From positions 186,001 to 250,000 of the forward strand of contig PYST01000011.1 of the NCBI GenBank assembly GCA_003049485.1: a stretch of 64,000 nt of DNA, given 5' to 3'. The position numbers were made by a program, and so were the translations under genes. This document shows, one piece after another, positions 46,991 through 59,979 of the stretch. Source of the stretch: Ophioceras dolichostomum (taxonomy: Eukaryota; Ascomycota; Sordariomycetes; Magnaporthales; Ophioceraceae). Each line of letters opens with the position of its first letter. The stretch's first letter is position 1. The notes beneath the pieces are model-generated. The model saw only the letters and a program-made list of their open reading frames with translations. It was not told the DNA's origin and searched no databases.

Positions 46991-48179
46991 ATGTTTTGGC
47001 AAACAATATTACCGGCCACGCTTCTGGCCGTCAGGCCCATCACGGGCTTCACCCCACCAATGGCGATGACCGGACTGATGGGGCATGAGTGGGCGGACTT
47101 GGAAAGGAGAATGGAGCACTTTGCTGAAGAGGGGGACATACCGGCGCATACCGTCATCAAGAGGCAATCGGTAGTGACTACCGTCCAGACGAACGCGGAT
47201 GGCACCATGAACATGACGGCGTGGGACCAGCAAGCGGCAGCGGCGTGCGTTAGCTCACTATCAACTCTGAAGGCATCGACAAACCCTTCCGGCACCTGCG
47301 TGTGCTACAACCTGCCAGCGCTGAACAACCAGACGGGCGAGTTCTTCGCGGAGTTGAGGCTGTACCAGATCTCAGCGGCGAGGGGTGACTTCGCCGGCAT
47401 CCCGCAGTCGAGCATTCAGGTCAGCTTGAAGTATGACGGCGCCTCGGTGTCCCCCATATCGGCGGACGCGGCGGCCAAGATGGTTGTTGCGCGCCAGACC
47501 ACTGATGCTACGACTGGTGCCACCACCGGTACGGCCACCGGGACGACGACGGCCAACAACCTCCAACTGCTGCAGACCTACATGTTTGCTGGCCAAATAG
47601 ACATGTCCCGGATGACGGGCACAACGAGCCTGTAAGTTTTTCTTCGTCATCTCATCGCCTGCGACACTGCTTCCGGCTGCAAGCCGTGAGTGTGGGGCGA
47701 ACGTAGTCGGCAATCTTTTAGCCTACGCGTGTTCTAGATGATGCTAACTAACAACCCAAATAATCAGTTCAAACCGCGCGCTCCTCGAGGCGATGGTAAT
47801 GCCAATCGTCACCCTCTCAGCCGTCAACAACGCTGGCCAGCCGGTCAGCACGGTGGTGTCGTCGAACGAAGCCGCCTTCGTGGCCGGCGAGTTCTCCAAC
47901 GAGACCGTCATGTCCTCTTTCGCCATGGCCAACATGGCCGTCGACATGTCACTCATCGGCCTGGGCAACGCGTCGGTGCCCTTCGAGAACAAGACGCAAC
48001 CCTTCGTCCTTCCCGGAGTCGCCCTCATGATCTACCCGATCGGCCTCATCATCACCAGCGTCTGGACCGTGGGACTCGCCGGCGCCGTCGGATTCGGCAC
48101 CTTCCAGCGCATGGGTTTCAGGGACAGCTACAAGAGCCGCCTCGCACGTGCAGGGAAGGGCGCTCAGCCGCGCATCTAA
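46991..48179 (+). CDS. Secretory-pathway protein with C-terminal membrane segment
   Basis: 350-aa predicted protein. Exons 46991-47631 and 47768-48179 join in frame through GTAAGT...ATCAG with a CTAAC branch site. The N-terminus MFWQTILPATLLAVRPITGF is hydrophobic and signal-peptide-like. The middle has paired cysteines (AACVSSL, GTCVCYNLP), N-glycosylation sequons (NMTAW, NQTG, NETV, NASV, NKTQ) and a Thr/Ala/Gly-rich stretch (TTGATTGTATGTTT) that may be O-glycosylated. Near the end, FVLPGVALMIYPIGLIITSVW continues into a second hydrophobic stretch, then a basic tail (RDSYKSRLARAGKGAQPRI). This fits a plasma-membrane or endomembrane protein with a large lumenal/extracellular domain. No family is recognised. 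Confidence 0.8.
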
Positions 48180-51100
48180 TATCATCACACTCGTCACCAA
48201 AAACATACGATGAACATGACTACGAAGTTCAACGGCCGGCTTCGATGCGTGTGGCTCACTCCCACACCATCTTTTCCTACCCTGTCTATCCGTGCTTTAG
48301 CGAGAGACTACTCCTTGGTTCTGGATTCTCGGAGATCGTCAGAATGGCGCCGACAGCTGCGTCTTGCCATTCTAGTCTTGATTTACCATCTACTCATTCT
48401 ATTTATAAGCATTTGTATTGCCTAGTTGGCGACATATAACCGTCATCAGCAGAAGCGTCGTTTTGTTGTGTTGTGTGGATGGATGGGACAGGTGCCCTCT
48501 CAAGTCGAGGCTTCTTTTCTCCCCCCACTTTTTGATCCTCACAGGAAACTCTTTTTCAACTTGTTATCTATTATTTTGGACTTTTTTTTTCTTCGTGAAG
48601 TATTTCATATCCATCCCCTCGTTCCATCAAGTTATCGACTACCCCATATAGCAGTACATACATCATTCGCCACCAACACCAACCTTGCTTGGTCGGTCGC
48701 TCGCTACAGAACGGCGTCGACCGAGCGGTGGATAAATAGAATCTTTAACAAGATAATCTTCTCTGGTTGATCTGATTGAGATGCGAGCCTCTCTTCTTGT
48801 CGGAGGGACTCATAACGGCAGCCTTGCAAGAGGCCGACAATGGCCGCCATATGAGTGATGTCCCGCCCGGCTTGGCATCCGTAATCGGTGTCCGGATGGG
48901 CCACTAACAGTTGCGGCAATCGGTCAGCAAGGTAATGCGATAGTGCGGTACCAGAACAATCTCGTTGGGGGAGTGGTCGTTTTTGTTACCGATTCTGATC
49001 ACCGCCACCGCACGAAAGCCAAAGTGAACGAAGTCTCGGAACTAGACGGAAAAAAAACTGTCCTCATTGCCATCGCATCTCTTTATCCTCGTCGAACACC
49101 AAGCTCCCGCGAGTGGTTCTCTCATCGAACCTTTCCACAATCTACCTAGGTGTAGCTACCATCTTCTTCCCTCCATTCTGTCAATCCTTCCCCCATATTG
49201 TGTGGCAGCTGTGCCGCATCTACCGAGAGGCTGGGCGGTTGAGGATTCTAGTCTTGGAAGGAATGATGAGTTGAGGCAAGGAAGCCCTGAAACCTTCCTT
49301 CTTTTTTCTCGTCCTTCCAATCGCTGAAGTAAAAGGTGTCACTGCTGATTGTTGAGCTGAGTGATGCAATCCCACACAAAATCCCACGCGAAAGGGTCCC
49401 GACCAAAGCACTGACCTCAGAGTCTAGCTCCGTCCGTCTCCGACAGACGACAGAACGGGCGGACCACCCGGTCCGGAACCAAACCCGAGACCTTTCGCGC
49501 ATGAATGTGTCGGGCAGGGCAACCGCTGTGAACTGTTGACAGTAGACGGGACTTTCTACGCTGCGACAAGAAAAGCCAACAAGCAACACAACAAAATGGC
49601 AATTGGTTCCGCCAAGCAAATGTTAGGGCATCGTGGTGTCAAGTCTGTCGATGGATGAGAAGCGAGAACGGACGGGTACGGCCGGCATTCGCGCGACCGC
49701 ACGCCTTAACCCCGTTCTCCCTTGGAGATGGGACGACACTCGACAGCAAACTTCGTAGGTGCGTTCTGTGTATTTGTGCGTATTATTTTTCATTCTTCCC
49801 TGGGTATTTTCCGCCCCCGCAAGGAGGAGTTTTTGGTGTGCCCGTCTGCTGGTGCACACTTTGGAAGAGAAGGGTCTGGTCGCGGCCTGGGCCAACAAAG
49901 GAGCGACCCAACCAAGCCCATCACATTCACCTGCTACATATTTGGCCATCGTGCAAACCCACTCTACTACTACCCGGCCGGAGGCGAGGCTCTGCTCTGA
50001 TCTTCCCTTTTGTGGGGGCCAGCACATTGAGGTCTTCCTTCTCGGTCGGTCGCCGCCCGCCCGGGCTGGTCGTGTCGCGCGCCAGCCAGCCAGCCGGCCC
50101 GGAAGTGTCGGACGGCTTCTTTTCGTTGCTGCTTCTTTCTCCTTCTCTTCTCTGTTTGTCTTTTCTGCCCGGTTTTCTGTGCTGTGTTGTGTAGTCTGTT
50201 TGTTTGTCTCGCCACCCTTCTAGTGAAGGCTGTAACTATGTGTTTGGCTGCTTTCATTTGGGTTTGATGCCATCAATGCCCGACACACACCACACACCAC
50301 ACACCACGTGTGCTACGCAATGCGTTCCCTACCAGCCAGCAGAATACCAGCCTAGGCATCACAGCTGATTCCTCGTTGGGTTTCCTCTTGCTCTGCCATT
50401 TGTCTCGCCGACGTCGGTCGGTCGCTCCTCCAAGCAAGCAGTGCCAGCGAACATGGTTCTCTGTTCTCTGTTCTATGTCTAGACTGCCAGGATGGGACGT
50501 CTATCGCCCTGCCTGCCCGCCAGCCCGCTTTCTCCTTTTCTCCCCATTTGGAATTTCTGGCATTTTCGACCTAGCACTGTATGTAGGTAAAGTGGTCTTG
50601 ATCGGCCCCTCTTGGGCTACACCTGGGCTGCATGATGGTCCTGACCAACCTACTCCTCCGGCCAGGGTCCTTCTCGCCGGCCACCAACAGGAGCTGTTCT
50701 CCTGTTCTCCTACTTTTCAGTTTCCCAGATTCTCTCTTCCTGTTATTGGCGTCGATGGTACCTTTTCTTCATGTGTTATCTTTTTTTTTGTCTCTTCCCC
50801 CTCATTCATTCTCTTCTTCCCTTTCCTCCTTTCTTCCTTGGGTCACTTTTCTTGTCTTTTATCATATGTGTTAGTTACAACAGACAGGATATCATCACCG
50901 ATTTTACTTGGCCGCAGATCTGTGCCGTTTTGCAATATCTCCTTTTTCGAGGCTGCTGCATGACACAGCTGATGCCACAACAATCGTCGTGTCGAGGCTT
51001 TTGTCAAACAGGTACACATCACCTACCGCCATAATCCCTATTCCTAGATTGCTTCATTTTTCCTTTTTCCCATTCCCGTTCGGCCTGACGGCTGAACTCA

Positions 51101-51270
51101 AAAACAAAACTTGATACACACACCATATCTAGTAGCTCGCCTACCTACCTACCTAGATAGTCATAGGCAAGGCCGTGCCACTTACCCAAACTTTTCTACC
51201 CTCTATTTTTTTTCTTTATATCTTGGAGTAGCCTGGGCCGAGTGAGCCCAGACAAATTTGAAAATTAAAA
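48180..51270. other. 3.1-kb gene-free region
   Basis: No supported gene. The part from 49700 to 51270 is pyrimidine-rich with long T-tracts and a CACACACCACACACCACACACCA-like run near 50283-50308. It ends in cctacctacctacctag at 51143-51159. It is a good candidate for a long promoter and leader of the giant gene at 51271. Confidence 0.5.
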
Positions 51271-54200
51271 ATGCCGGACGTTTCCACCCTCGTCTCACGG
51301 ATGAACGAGACGCTCTCGACCATCCGCGAGACCATCGCCGAGATCGACGACGAGAACCACGAGACGGACGTCGAGCTGGACGCGCTCGAGCAGCAGCGGG
51401 ACGAGGCCATCGACGCCCTCCGCTCGGGCTTCGAGGTCCAGTCGAAGAGGCTCCTCGTCGAGCGCAAGGCCCTGCGGAAGGAGATCGCGGCTCGCCGGCG
51501 GAGGGAGGATGAGGACCTCGCGGCGGACGAGCTGGCGGAGGACGAGCAGCGTCGCGCCAGGCTCGAGCAGGACGTGGACGATGTGGAGGGCAACACGGAC
51601 GAGAAGATGGACGAGATCGAGGAGCTGGCGCGCAGGCGGGTCGAGGAGGCCGAGCACCGGCTCCAGGGGTTAGAGGAGCAGCGTAGAGTACGTATCCTTT
51701 CCCAAGTGTTCCAGGCGTGGCACATGGGCACGACGTCATCAACCATGCGAAGCATGCAGGAACTAGAGTCACTAACAGCTTCGTCCCCTCCAACTTTTCT
51801 CGCTTCTCCATAGGACCTTAACCGACTCATCGATGAGCAGCTGAAGGCGCCGCTTGCGCCGGTCGCGTCCCGGACGCGTGCCCGAACCAGCCGATCGCAG
51901 ACGCGGGGCAGCGTCGTGGGTGGCGGTGTCCACCCGCCCATGCCCGTGAACAGTAAGCCGATGGCGATGGCTAGAGGAGCGGACGGCAGCAGCAAGCTGG
52001 GCAAGGATAACAAATACTCCCCGAAGGCTCGTGATTCCGCCATCACCGGGTCGTCGCCCCGAGGTGTCGGTCGTCAAGGGTCGGCGGCCGGCTTGGCGTC
52101 GTCGCGGCCTGGAACCCCGGAAACCAGGTCCAACGTCACCAGTGCGCGCAACAGTCCTCGCATGAACCGCAACAGCCCTCGCATGAACAGTAACAGACCC
52201 AGCCATCCGTCCACGCCTCTCAACCGCTCCCGCAAGAACTCCCGCAGCTCCTCTGTCCAGGTCTCCCCGGGCCTTTCCGACGACAACAACACGTGCACCT
52301 TCTCCGACGCCGACAGTCCCCACACTCCGATTCTCAACAGCCCCGCCGCCACCGTGCTCGCCTCCGTGGTGGGGCCTAAGCCCGTTGGCTTCGACGCTCG
52401 CTCCCGGGACATGGACATCGAGACGGATATTGTCAAGGAGCACTCCTCGGCCGCCCCTCGTCGAGTTGACCCCTTCACGGGCATGATTATCGGCGCCACG
52501 CTCGGCAGTCTCTTTGGCGTTCCGTCTTCGGCCGACTACCCGCGCACTCCTGGCACGGGCGGCACGGCGTGGACTGTCTCGGAGACTGACGAGGCTGATG
52601 AGGGCCACCACCACGGCGAGGATGAGCATCATGATTTGGTCACTGATGATGAGCATCTCCACGACCTGCATACCGATGATGAGCATCATGATGACGGCCG
52701 CCATTCCGAGGTCGAATCCGAGCCACGCCACCCTGACGACGCGGCGACTGATGACGGACACCACTACGATGATCTGGCTACTGACGACGAGCACGAGCAC
52801 CACGACGTGGCCACCGACGACGAGGAGCATCATCACGGCTACCACTCGGGGTTCGAATCTGAACACCACCATGATGATGATGACCACCATTCGGACGTGC
52901 ACAGCCCCCTGTCAACTCGCACTGGTTACGACAGCGAGGCCCCGTCGCTGTCGGTTCGCACTGGGTATACGAGCGAGGGAGGCCTGCTTTCGGCTCGGAG
53001 TCGCTACGACACGGAGGCTGGTGGTCCCCTGTCGGGCCGGACTGACTACACTGATGGCCGCCCCCTGCTTTCGGCTCACTCTGGCTATGATTCGGAGGCG
53101 GGTCCGCTCTCGGCTCGTACGGACTTTACCGAGGGCGCCCCCATGTCGGCTCACTCTGGCTATGATACCGAAGGCGGCCCGCTCTCGGCTCGCACCGACT
53201 TCAACAGTGAGGCCGGTCCCCTGTCGGCCCGTACTGAGGACTTCCACAGCGAAGCCGGCCCGCTTTCTGCTCGTACGAACTATACTGAGGGCGGACCTCT
53301 GTCGGCTCGTAGTGGCTACGATACAGAGGCGGAGCACCTATCGGCTCGCACCGATTTTAACAGTGAGGCCGGTTCCCTCTCTGCTCGGAGCGGCTACAAT
53401 ACCGAAGCCGGACACACCGAGCCGAGCTCGCCCTACTCGCACCGCGACGACCACGATTATGACCGTCATCATGACGATGAGCACTCCGACGCGGAGGAGA
53501 GCGACCACACCGTCGGGCGGACTCCGTTCTGCGACCAGGAGTTCCCGGATGAGGACGAGGAGGGTGATGCCGACTACGTGCCCAGCGATATGGAGCACGA
53601 CGAGGAGGACCATAGCCACGGATCTGAATCGGGCTACCACTCTCACTATGACGATGATGACTACCACAGCGGTGACGAGGATGTCCATCAACACTCCGCC
53701 ATGCACGAGGAGGTTATGCACTCTCCCGGTTTCACTCATGATGGCGACCACACCGACCGTGAGGCGGAACACACGGACGCGGAGCACGAATTCGACTCTG
53801 AGGCTGAACACCCTGATGATGATTTCCACTCGGAGGCGGGCCATTCGGCATACCACTCCGAGGCCGAACATCCTGAAGACTTCCACCCGGATGATCTCGA
53901 TTCGGAGGCCGGCCATTCCGAGGTTGAGCATTCCGATGCGGATCGCGCGGAGTTCGACGACCACGAAGACGTCGAGCATCCGGATGACTACCACTCTGAG
54001 GCCGAGCACCCCGAGGACTACCACTCGGATATGGATGCCGACGACCACCACCACTCAGAGTTCGACCAAACAGTCGATGGTCACCCGGAGGTCGCTCACC
54101 CGATTGACTTCCACTCCGAGGTCGACGAGGCTGAGGAGCATCACTCGGAGGCTGAGCGCCACTCGGAGGGCTACCACTCAGATGCCGTCTCGATGGCCTC

Positions 54201-57200
54201 ACCGGCCACCGACGGCGGGCTCGCCGCCGACAACCTGTCTCCTGGCGCTCTGTCCCACGGCGATGCGTCGGTGCCCCACACCCCAGGACACGAGTCCGTC
54301 CTCCACACTCCCGGTTTAGATGAGCATGACCACGACCACGACCACGTTGACGAGGATGGGGACTCTGATGCCACTGCGAGGAACGCCCTCGATGCCGTGG
54401 CGGATGGCTTCCACAGCGACGAGGAGCACCATTCTGGCGATGAGCTTCACCCCGATGGTGACGAGCATCTCAGCGGCGCTGAGCATGGTGACTTCAGCGG
54501 CGACGAGCACGAGCACTACAGTGGAGATGAGCACTTGAGTGGCCACGAGGAGCACGGTTTCGGCGGTGATGAGCATCTGAGACACCCCGACGACCATGGC
54601 TTTACTGGTGATGAGCACGATGATATTGAGCACGATGAGCTTGAGCACGACGATGCCCGTGGTAATTCGAGCCCTTCGCACCACGTTGTGCATCCCGTCC
54701 CGGCCTATGCCGAGACCGAGGAAGAGTCGGATGCTCATCCAGAGAGCCTCGCCCACAGCGACCTCGACGACGAACACTCTGAGTCGGGGACTGCCCTGGT
54801 TGCCACGGATGTTGAAGAGGACACCGAGCACGAGCACGGGCATGACCTTGAGCATGAACATGACTGCTGCGGCCACGAGCATTTCAGCGAGCACGAGTTG
54901 GCGAGCGACCATGAGCACGGTACAGACCACGAGATGGTTGGTAAGCACGACGACGACGAGCTCGCCAGCGACGCCGAGCTTGACCGGCGCGCCTCCTTCC
55001 ATTCGGACCTGTCGCATCAAGATGGGTCGGAGCACTCGTTCCACTATGAGGAAGACCACGCCAGTGGAGTCGAGGAGGACGTTGATTATGAGGGAGACCT
55101 CCACTCGGGCCGTGAGGATTTCGACCACGACTCCCCCTTGAGCCCGGATACGGTACGTGGACACGACGCGCACTACGAGTTCGACGAGGGCGACCACTTG
55201 GAGTCGGGCGATGAAGCTCTGCATACCGCTGCCGAGCACGAGGTTTCTGAGCATCACTTCTCGGAGCACGATATCTCCGAACATGAGCATGAGCATGAGC
55301 ATGAGCATGACGTCTCTGAGCATGACATCTCTGAGCATGAGATGGAACATGGCCTGTCTGCCAACCCGTCCCCGAGCTACCACTCCGACTTCCAGCAGTC
55401 TCCTCATTTTGATGAACAAACGGAGTCTGGCGACGAAGGTCTAAGGACTGATCTTGAGTACGATGCCTCCGAACACGTTATTTCTGATCACCACGTTTCA
55501 GACCACGATATCTCCGAGCACGACGATTCTGATCATGAGACCCCTGAGCACATTTCCGACCATGGCGTGTCCGATCATGATATGACTGACCATGACGCCT
55601 CCGAGCACGAGCACATGGCGTCTCCGAACGACACCGAATACCGCTTGGACGAGCATCACTCTCCCGTCCTGGAGCATGAGGATGATGACCTCCAAAGCCC
55701 CAACACGGCTCGGGACCTCGATTCCGTCGAAGACGACGAAGTTTTTGACGAGGACCTCGAGGACGCGCGGGAGGGATATCCTGGCGAGCTTGACTCTCCC
55801 ATTGGCTTCCCCGCCCACGACGGACACAGCGAAGCGGAGCATGATGCTGAAGTGCACAGCCAGCACGAACTCACCGAGTCGGAGAACCACTCGGAGCACG
55901 CCGAATCGGTTCTTGAGGACGGCGGTAGTGACGCCACCGCTTCCCCGGAGCTGGCCCACGACTCGCCTCGCAGCGACTCAGTGTCTCCTGTCAGTGACAA
56001 CTTCGATCTGGAGACCGACGGGCAGACGTCGCTCCGTTCCTCGCCCGGAGCTTCCTCCAAGGCCACGCCCAGCCGCCCCAGCTCGATGGCCACCGAGCCA
56101 CCGTCCTCGGCTCACACCATGGAGTTCTCCTCGCCGGCGACACAGGTCGGGGAGAGCCTGCCACCGAATCTGAACCACCTGCCGCCGGCCCTGCGCCTGA
56201 TCAGACAGGAGTCGACAGGACTAGACTTCGAGAAGAACTCTCAAGTCCTGATGATGAGTGAGGATGACGACGAGGACGCTTCGTCGTCGTTGAGGTCACC
56301 GCCTGCGAGGGGCATTACCGCCCCCGCGACGACCCCGTTCACCCCTGCCCCTGCCGGGCCTCATTTTGACACTGTGGACGACGACGGCCACGACCACGAG
56401 GAGGAGTCAGATGGTGGCCACCATCGGGAATCGGACTCGCCCGCGCTTGACCACTCTCACTCGGATCACGAGCACTCGGAGCACTACGACGAGGAGCATC
56501 ATAGCTACGAGGATGATAGCGAGCACCACAACTACCCCAGCGAGCACGATCCGTCGTCGTCGATGGATGAATTCGACGAGGAGTCTAAGCCCACCGCCCA
56601 CGTGAGGGAAATTTTAGACACGGATCACAGCGATGCCGAGGGCGATGGCGAGCACAGCGGCCACGAGGAACCTGAATATTGCGGTCAACATTACGACGGA
56701 GAATCCCGTCAGTACTCGGACGAGGAACAGCACCACTACGCTAATGAGGACGGCCACAGCGAGTCGGACTGCGGCGAGTACGATGGTGAATACGATGATG
56801 GCTACCGCAGCCCCGGCCACTTCACCCCGCACATTCTGAGCGCTGTGCTGGAGGACCCCGCTGGCGAAGAGACTGACCATCACGGCGATGCCGCCTCGGT
56901 GGCCTCGGGGGGCTCTTTCCGGGCCGCAGCTCTGCCTCATGCTGAAGCTTACGACGCGGACGCCGATGCTCGTCATGGCGAATTCTCTCCCCACGGTGGC
57001 GACGACGACGAGAGTGCCCATCTCCACTATGCTCTGCACGGATCCGAGGCTGGCTCTGATGATGGCAACGATGAGCATGAGCATGAGCACGCGCTTGACG
57101 ACGAGCACGAATACGAGCATAACGACGTGGATGACCATGAAGATGGACCTCACTTTGAAATCCTTGAGCAGCACAGGGAATCTCCCGTGATCAACTTCCC

Positions 57201-59979
57201 CGCTGAGGACGAAGACGAGCTGGAGTCGGTCGAGGGCAACGGCGACCGTGGATCGTGGCAGCATGATCGGTTCCCGTCCACGCCGTCGTCGGACTGGGAG
57301 CACGATGATGACGCGCACGCTGACAATGCCGACCACCCCGCCAACGAAGAGCCCGAGCAGCATCTTCACAGTGAGACTGAGGCTGAGGCTGAGCACGACG
57401 AGCATGATATCGACTCCATATCCAAGGCGGCTTCTTCCCCTCTCTTCACCGGTGAACAACATGTCCAGGACGGTGCGTCTTCCGATGGTGATCATCACGA
57501 CCAGCCAACTACAGCTGCTGCTTCCGCAGACCACTTGCTGGCCCCGGAGCAGGTCTTTCTACCGGCGTCTCCTGCTGACGACGAGGAGCAGCAGGCTCAC
57601 GGCGAAGAAGAATTAGTAGTGTCTCCAGGTCCAGGTCCTCGGTCGGCGAGATCCCTCCACCGCCCCGTGCCGAGCGGAAGCAGGGACCCCCAGCCTTTCG
57701 CCACCCCACTAGAGTCCGCAGTGGCTCAGGCGCCGGCCGAGTGGGAGCATGGGAACGAGCGTGAGAATGAGCACGAGTATGATTTTGAGCAGCAGGAGCA
57801 GGAGCAGGCGCTACAGGACTCTGGCACCAGCGCGTGGCCGACCCCTTGCAGCGACGATGACCAGCAGGGCAACGAGAGCGACGGGGCCAGCCACCTCGAG
57901 GTCGCGGAGACTGCGTCGATTCTGGAGCAGGTCCACGGGGAGGCCGACTTGTTCGACGATGATACCGACGGCGATGTCGATCATCACGAGGAGGAATACG
58001 GAAACCACAACAACGCCCTCGGCTTTCGAGATGGTAGTCATCGTCGGGATCTTCACGATTACGACGGCGAGGGAGACAGCCATCACACCGGCCACAGCAG
58101 CCACGGCACTTCGCTCGCAGGAACACCTCCGCCTCGCGAATATGAGCCATTGGACGAATTCGAGGCGGAGCTCCGGGAGTTCTCCCCGCATCACTTCCCT
58201 CCCACCCGCCAGTTTCAGGGCAACTCGATAGCCGAGGCTCTGGATTCGGCGTCGACGGTTTCCGCTTCCCGTCACTCGCCCGAGATGGTGATCGAGTGTG
58301 CCCTATCTAACGACTCGACGGCCTCTACGCCTCATGGTCTGTCGCCTATTGTGGATAGAGAGCATGAAGATGAGGAGGAGTCGGAGTCCAGCCCGCAGAT
58401 GACGCCTAGTCAGACAGACACCTCGCAGGACTCTAGCCCCGTCATGGTCCAGGAGGAGCAGTCCTCCCCCGAGCAGGTGCCGTCGGCCGCGCCGTTCAAG
58501 GGCCTCGGCGATAGCCGCCATGCGCCGGAAACCGAGGAGGGCGAAGCGAAGACTCCGCAGGCGGCCGCCGCTCCTGTCAAGAGCTCCGGGTGGTCGTTCA
58601 ACCCCTTCCGAACCCGAACTCGGGCAGTAGTGGTTCCCTTGCCGGAGCCGGAACCGGAGTCGGAGCCGCAAACTGAGCCTGAGCACGAATCGGAATCGGA
58701 GCACGAACACGACGAGCACGAGTCCGAGCCGGAGCAGCATGACGGGAACGTTGCCGATGAGCATCACGACGAGGACGAAGAGCATGAGGAAGAGCATGGG
58801 GAGGCAGACGAAGAGGAAGAGGAAGAGGATATCGATCCTGACCTCCTCGTCCCCCGCGACGTGACCAACATCTCCTGGCACGAGCGCAACGACTCGCTCC
58901 CCATGTCCCTCCACAGCCAGGTGACCGCTTCGTCGTCGCCTTCGTCTCCGAGCCACTCAGCTCTCTCCATCGACAAGCACGAACCCGTCATCCGCGACAG
59001 CTGGCCGGCACCGTCCCCGTCTACTGTAGCCGCACAGCAACAGCAGCATGATGACGACACCTTCACCGATGACGTCGCTACCAGCAACCCCTCCTCCCAG
59101 CAGCCTCACAATGAGTTGCCTTCCTCCCCCCAGGCGCCCGAGTACGGCACTGACGCCGACGTCTTGGAGTCAGAGGTTTCGTCGTCCACGCCAAATGAGA
59201 CGAGTGTTTCTACTCTAGCGCCAGCTCCAGCGCCGTCAAAGTCCGTCGCGCAAGAAGACGACGAGTACGACCCGTTCAGGTACGAGGGTACCGGCACCGG
59301 CAAGTTCGGCGTCGGCGCCGTGTCGGCGAACGCGTACAAGCGCCGCAGCTTCGAGGAGGTGGCCGCGAACTGGCAGCGGCGCGACTCGGCGTCGTCGAGT
59401 TCGCGCGTCGCTGCCATCGCTGCTCTGGCCAAGCAGCACCAGCGGTTGGATCATTCGCTGTCGCCTTCTCCTACGTCGTCGACCGAGAAGTCGTCGTCGT
59501 CGATGATGACAACGAGCACGACAAGTACCACGCCAACCGCGACGCCTCCTCCTTACCGCAGTCCTGAGGCTGGTCCGTCGTCGTCGATGATGACAACGAG
59601 CACGACAAGTACCACGCCGACCGCCACGCCACCACCTTACCGCAGCCCTGCTGCCGCCGGTCCTAGCTCGTCGTCTCCCAGCAGCATGTTCCAGCGCATG
59701 CGCAACGTGTTCGAGAAGCCGTCCGCTGCCAATATTGCGGGGTCCATGGACGCGAAGGGCACTCATGGTAGTCATAACAGCCACAACACCAGTCCGTCTT
59801 CAAGGCCCGTCAGCGGCGTGTTCCACCCCGTCAAGCCGGCGCCGCGCGCGTTCGGGAGCAGCGAGTCTGGCGGTATCTCCCGAGAGTTGCCGCTTTCGGC
59901 GGCGCCTTCGGAAAATAAGGCGACAGGGGTGTCGTCTCCGGCTCCGAATAGTGACGACGGGAAAGATATCGGACCCTGA
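51271..59979 (+). CDS. Giant acidic His-rich repeat protein with N-terminal coiled coil
   Basis: 2,860-aa protein from two exons, 51271-51687 and 51814-59979 (intron GTACGT...CATAG with an ACTAAC branch site, phase 0). Residues 1-139 form a Glu/Arg-rich coiled coil (SRMNETLSTIRETIAEIDDE). After a Ser/Arg/Pro-rich linker, residues ~505-670 hold about a dozen imperfect repeats of the type GYDTEGGPLSARTDF. From about residue 400 to 2,350 the chain is dominated by Asp, Glu, His and Ser in units such as SEAEH, SGDEH, DISEHEHEHE. The C-terminal part is Ser/Pro-rich, with an ordered-looking DEYDPFRYEGTGTGKFGVG and RRSFEEVAANWQRRDSA, an 84-bp direct repeat and RMRNVFEKPSA. The reading frame is clean over 8.1 kb, arguing for selection. 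No signal peptide or membrane segment is seen. The His/acidic blocks could bind Zn, Ni or Cu, or the protein could be a scaffold; function unknown. Confidence 0.85.
59492..59661 (+). repeat. 84-bp direct tandem repeat within the giant gene
   Basis: Two adjacent copies encode SSSMMTTSTTSTTPTATPPP followed by YRSP. They are nearly identical at the DNA level, with a few third-position changes. The duplication is in frame, so the protein gains one more unit. Confidence 0.85.

Noticed and set aside
52503..56093. Long antisense frames opposite the giant gene, including 367 codons at 54316-55419
   Set aside because: They are Val/Met/Leu-rich complements of His/Asp/Glu codons; the repetitive sense strand explains them.
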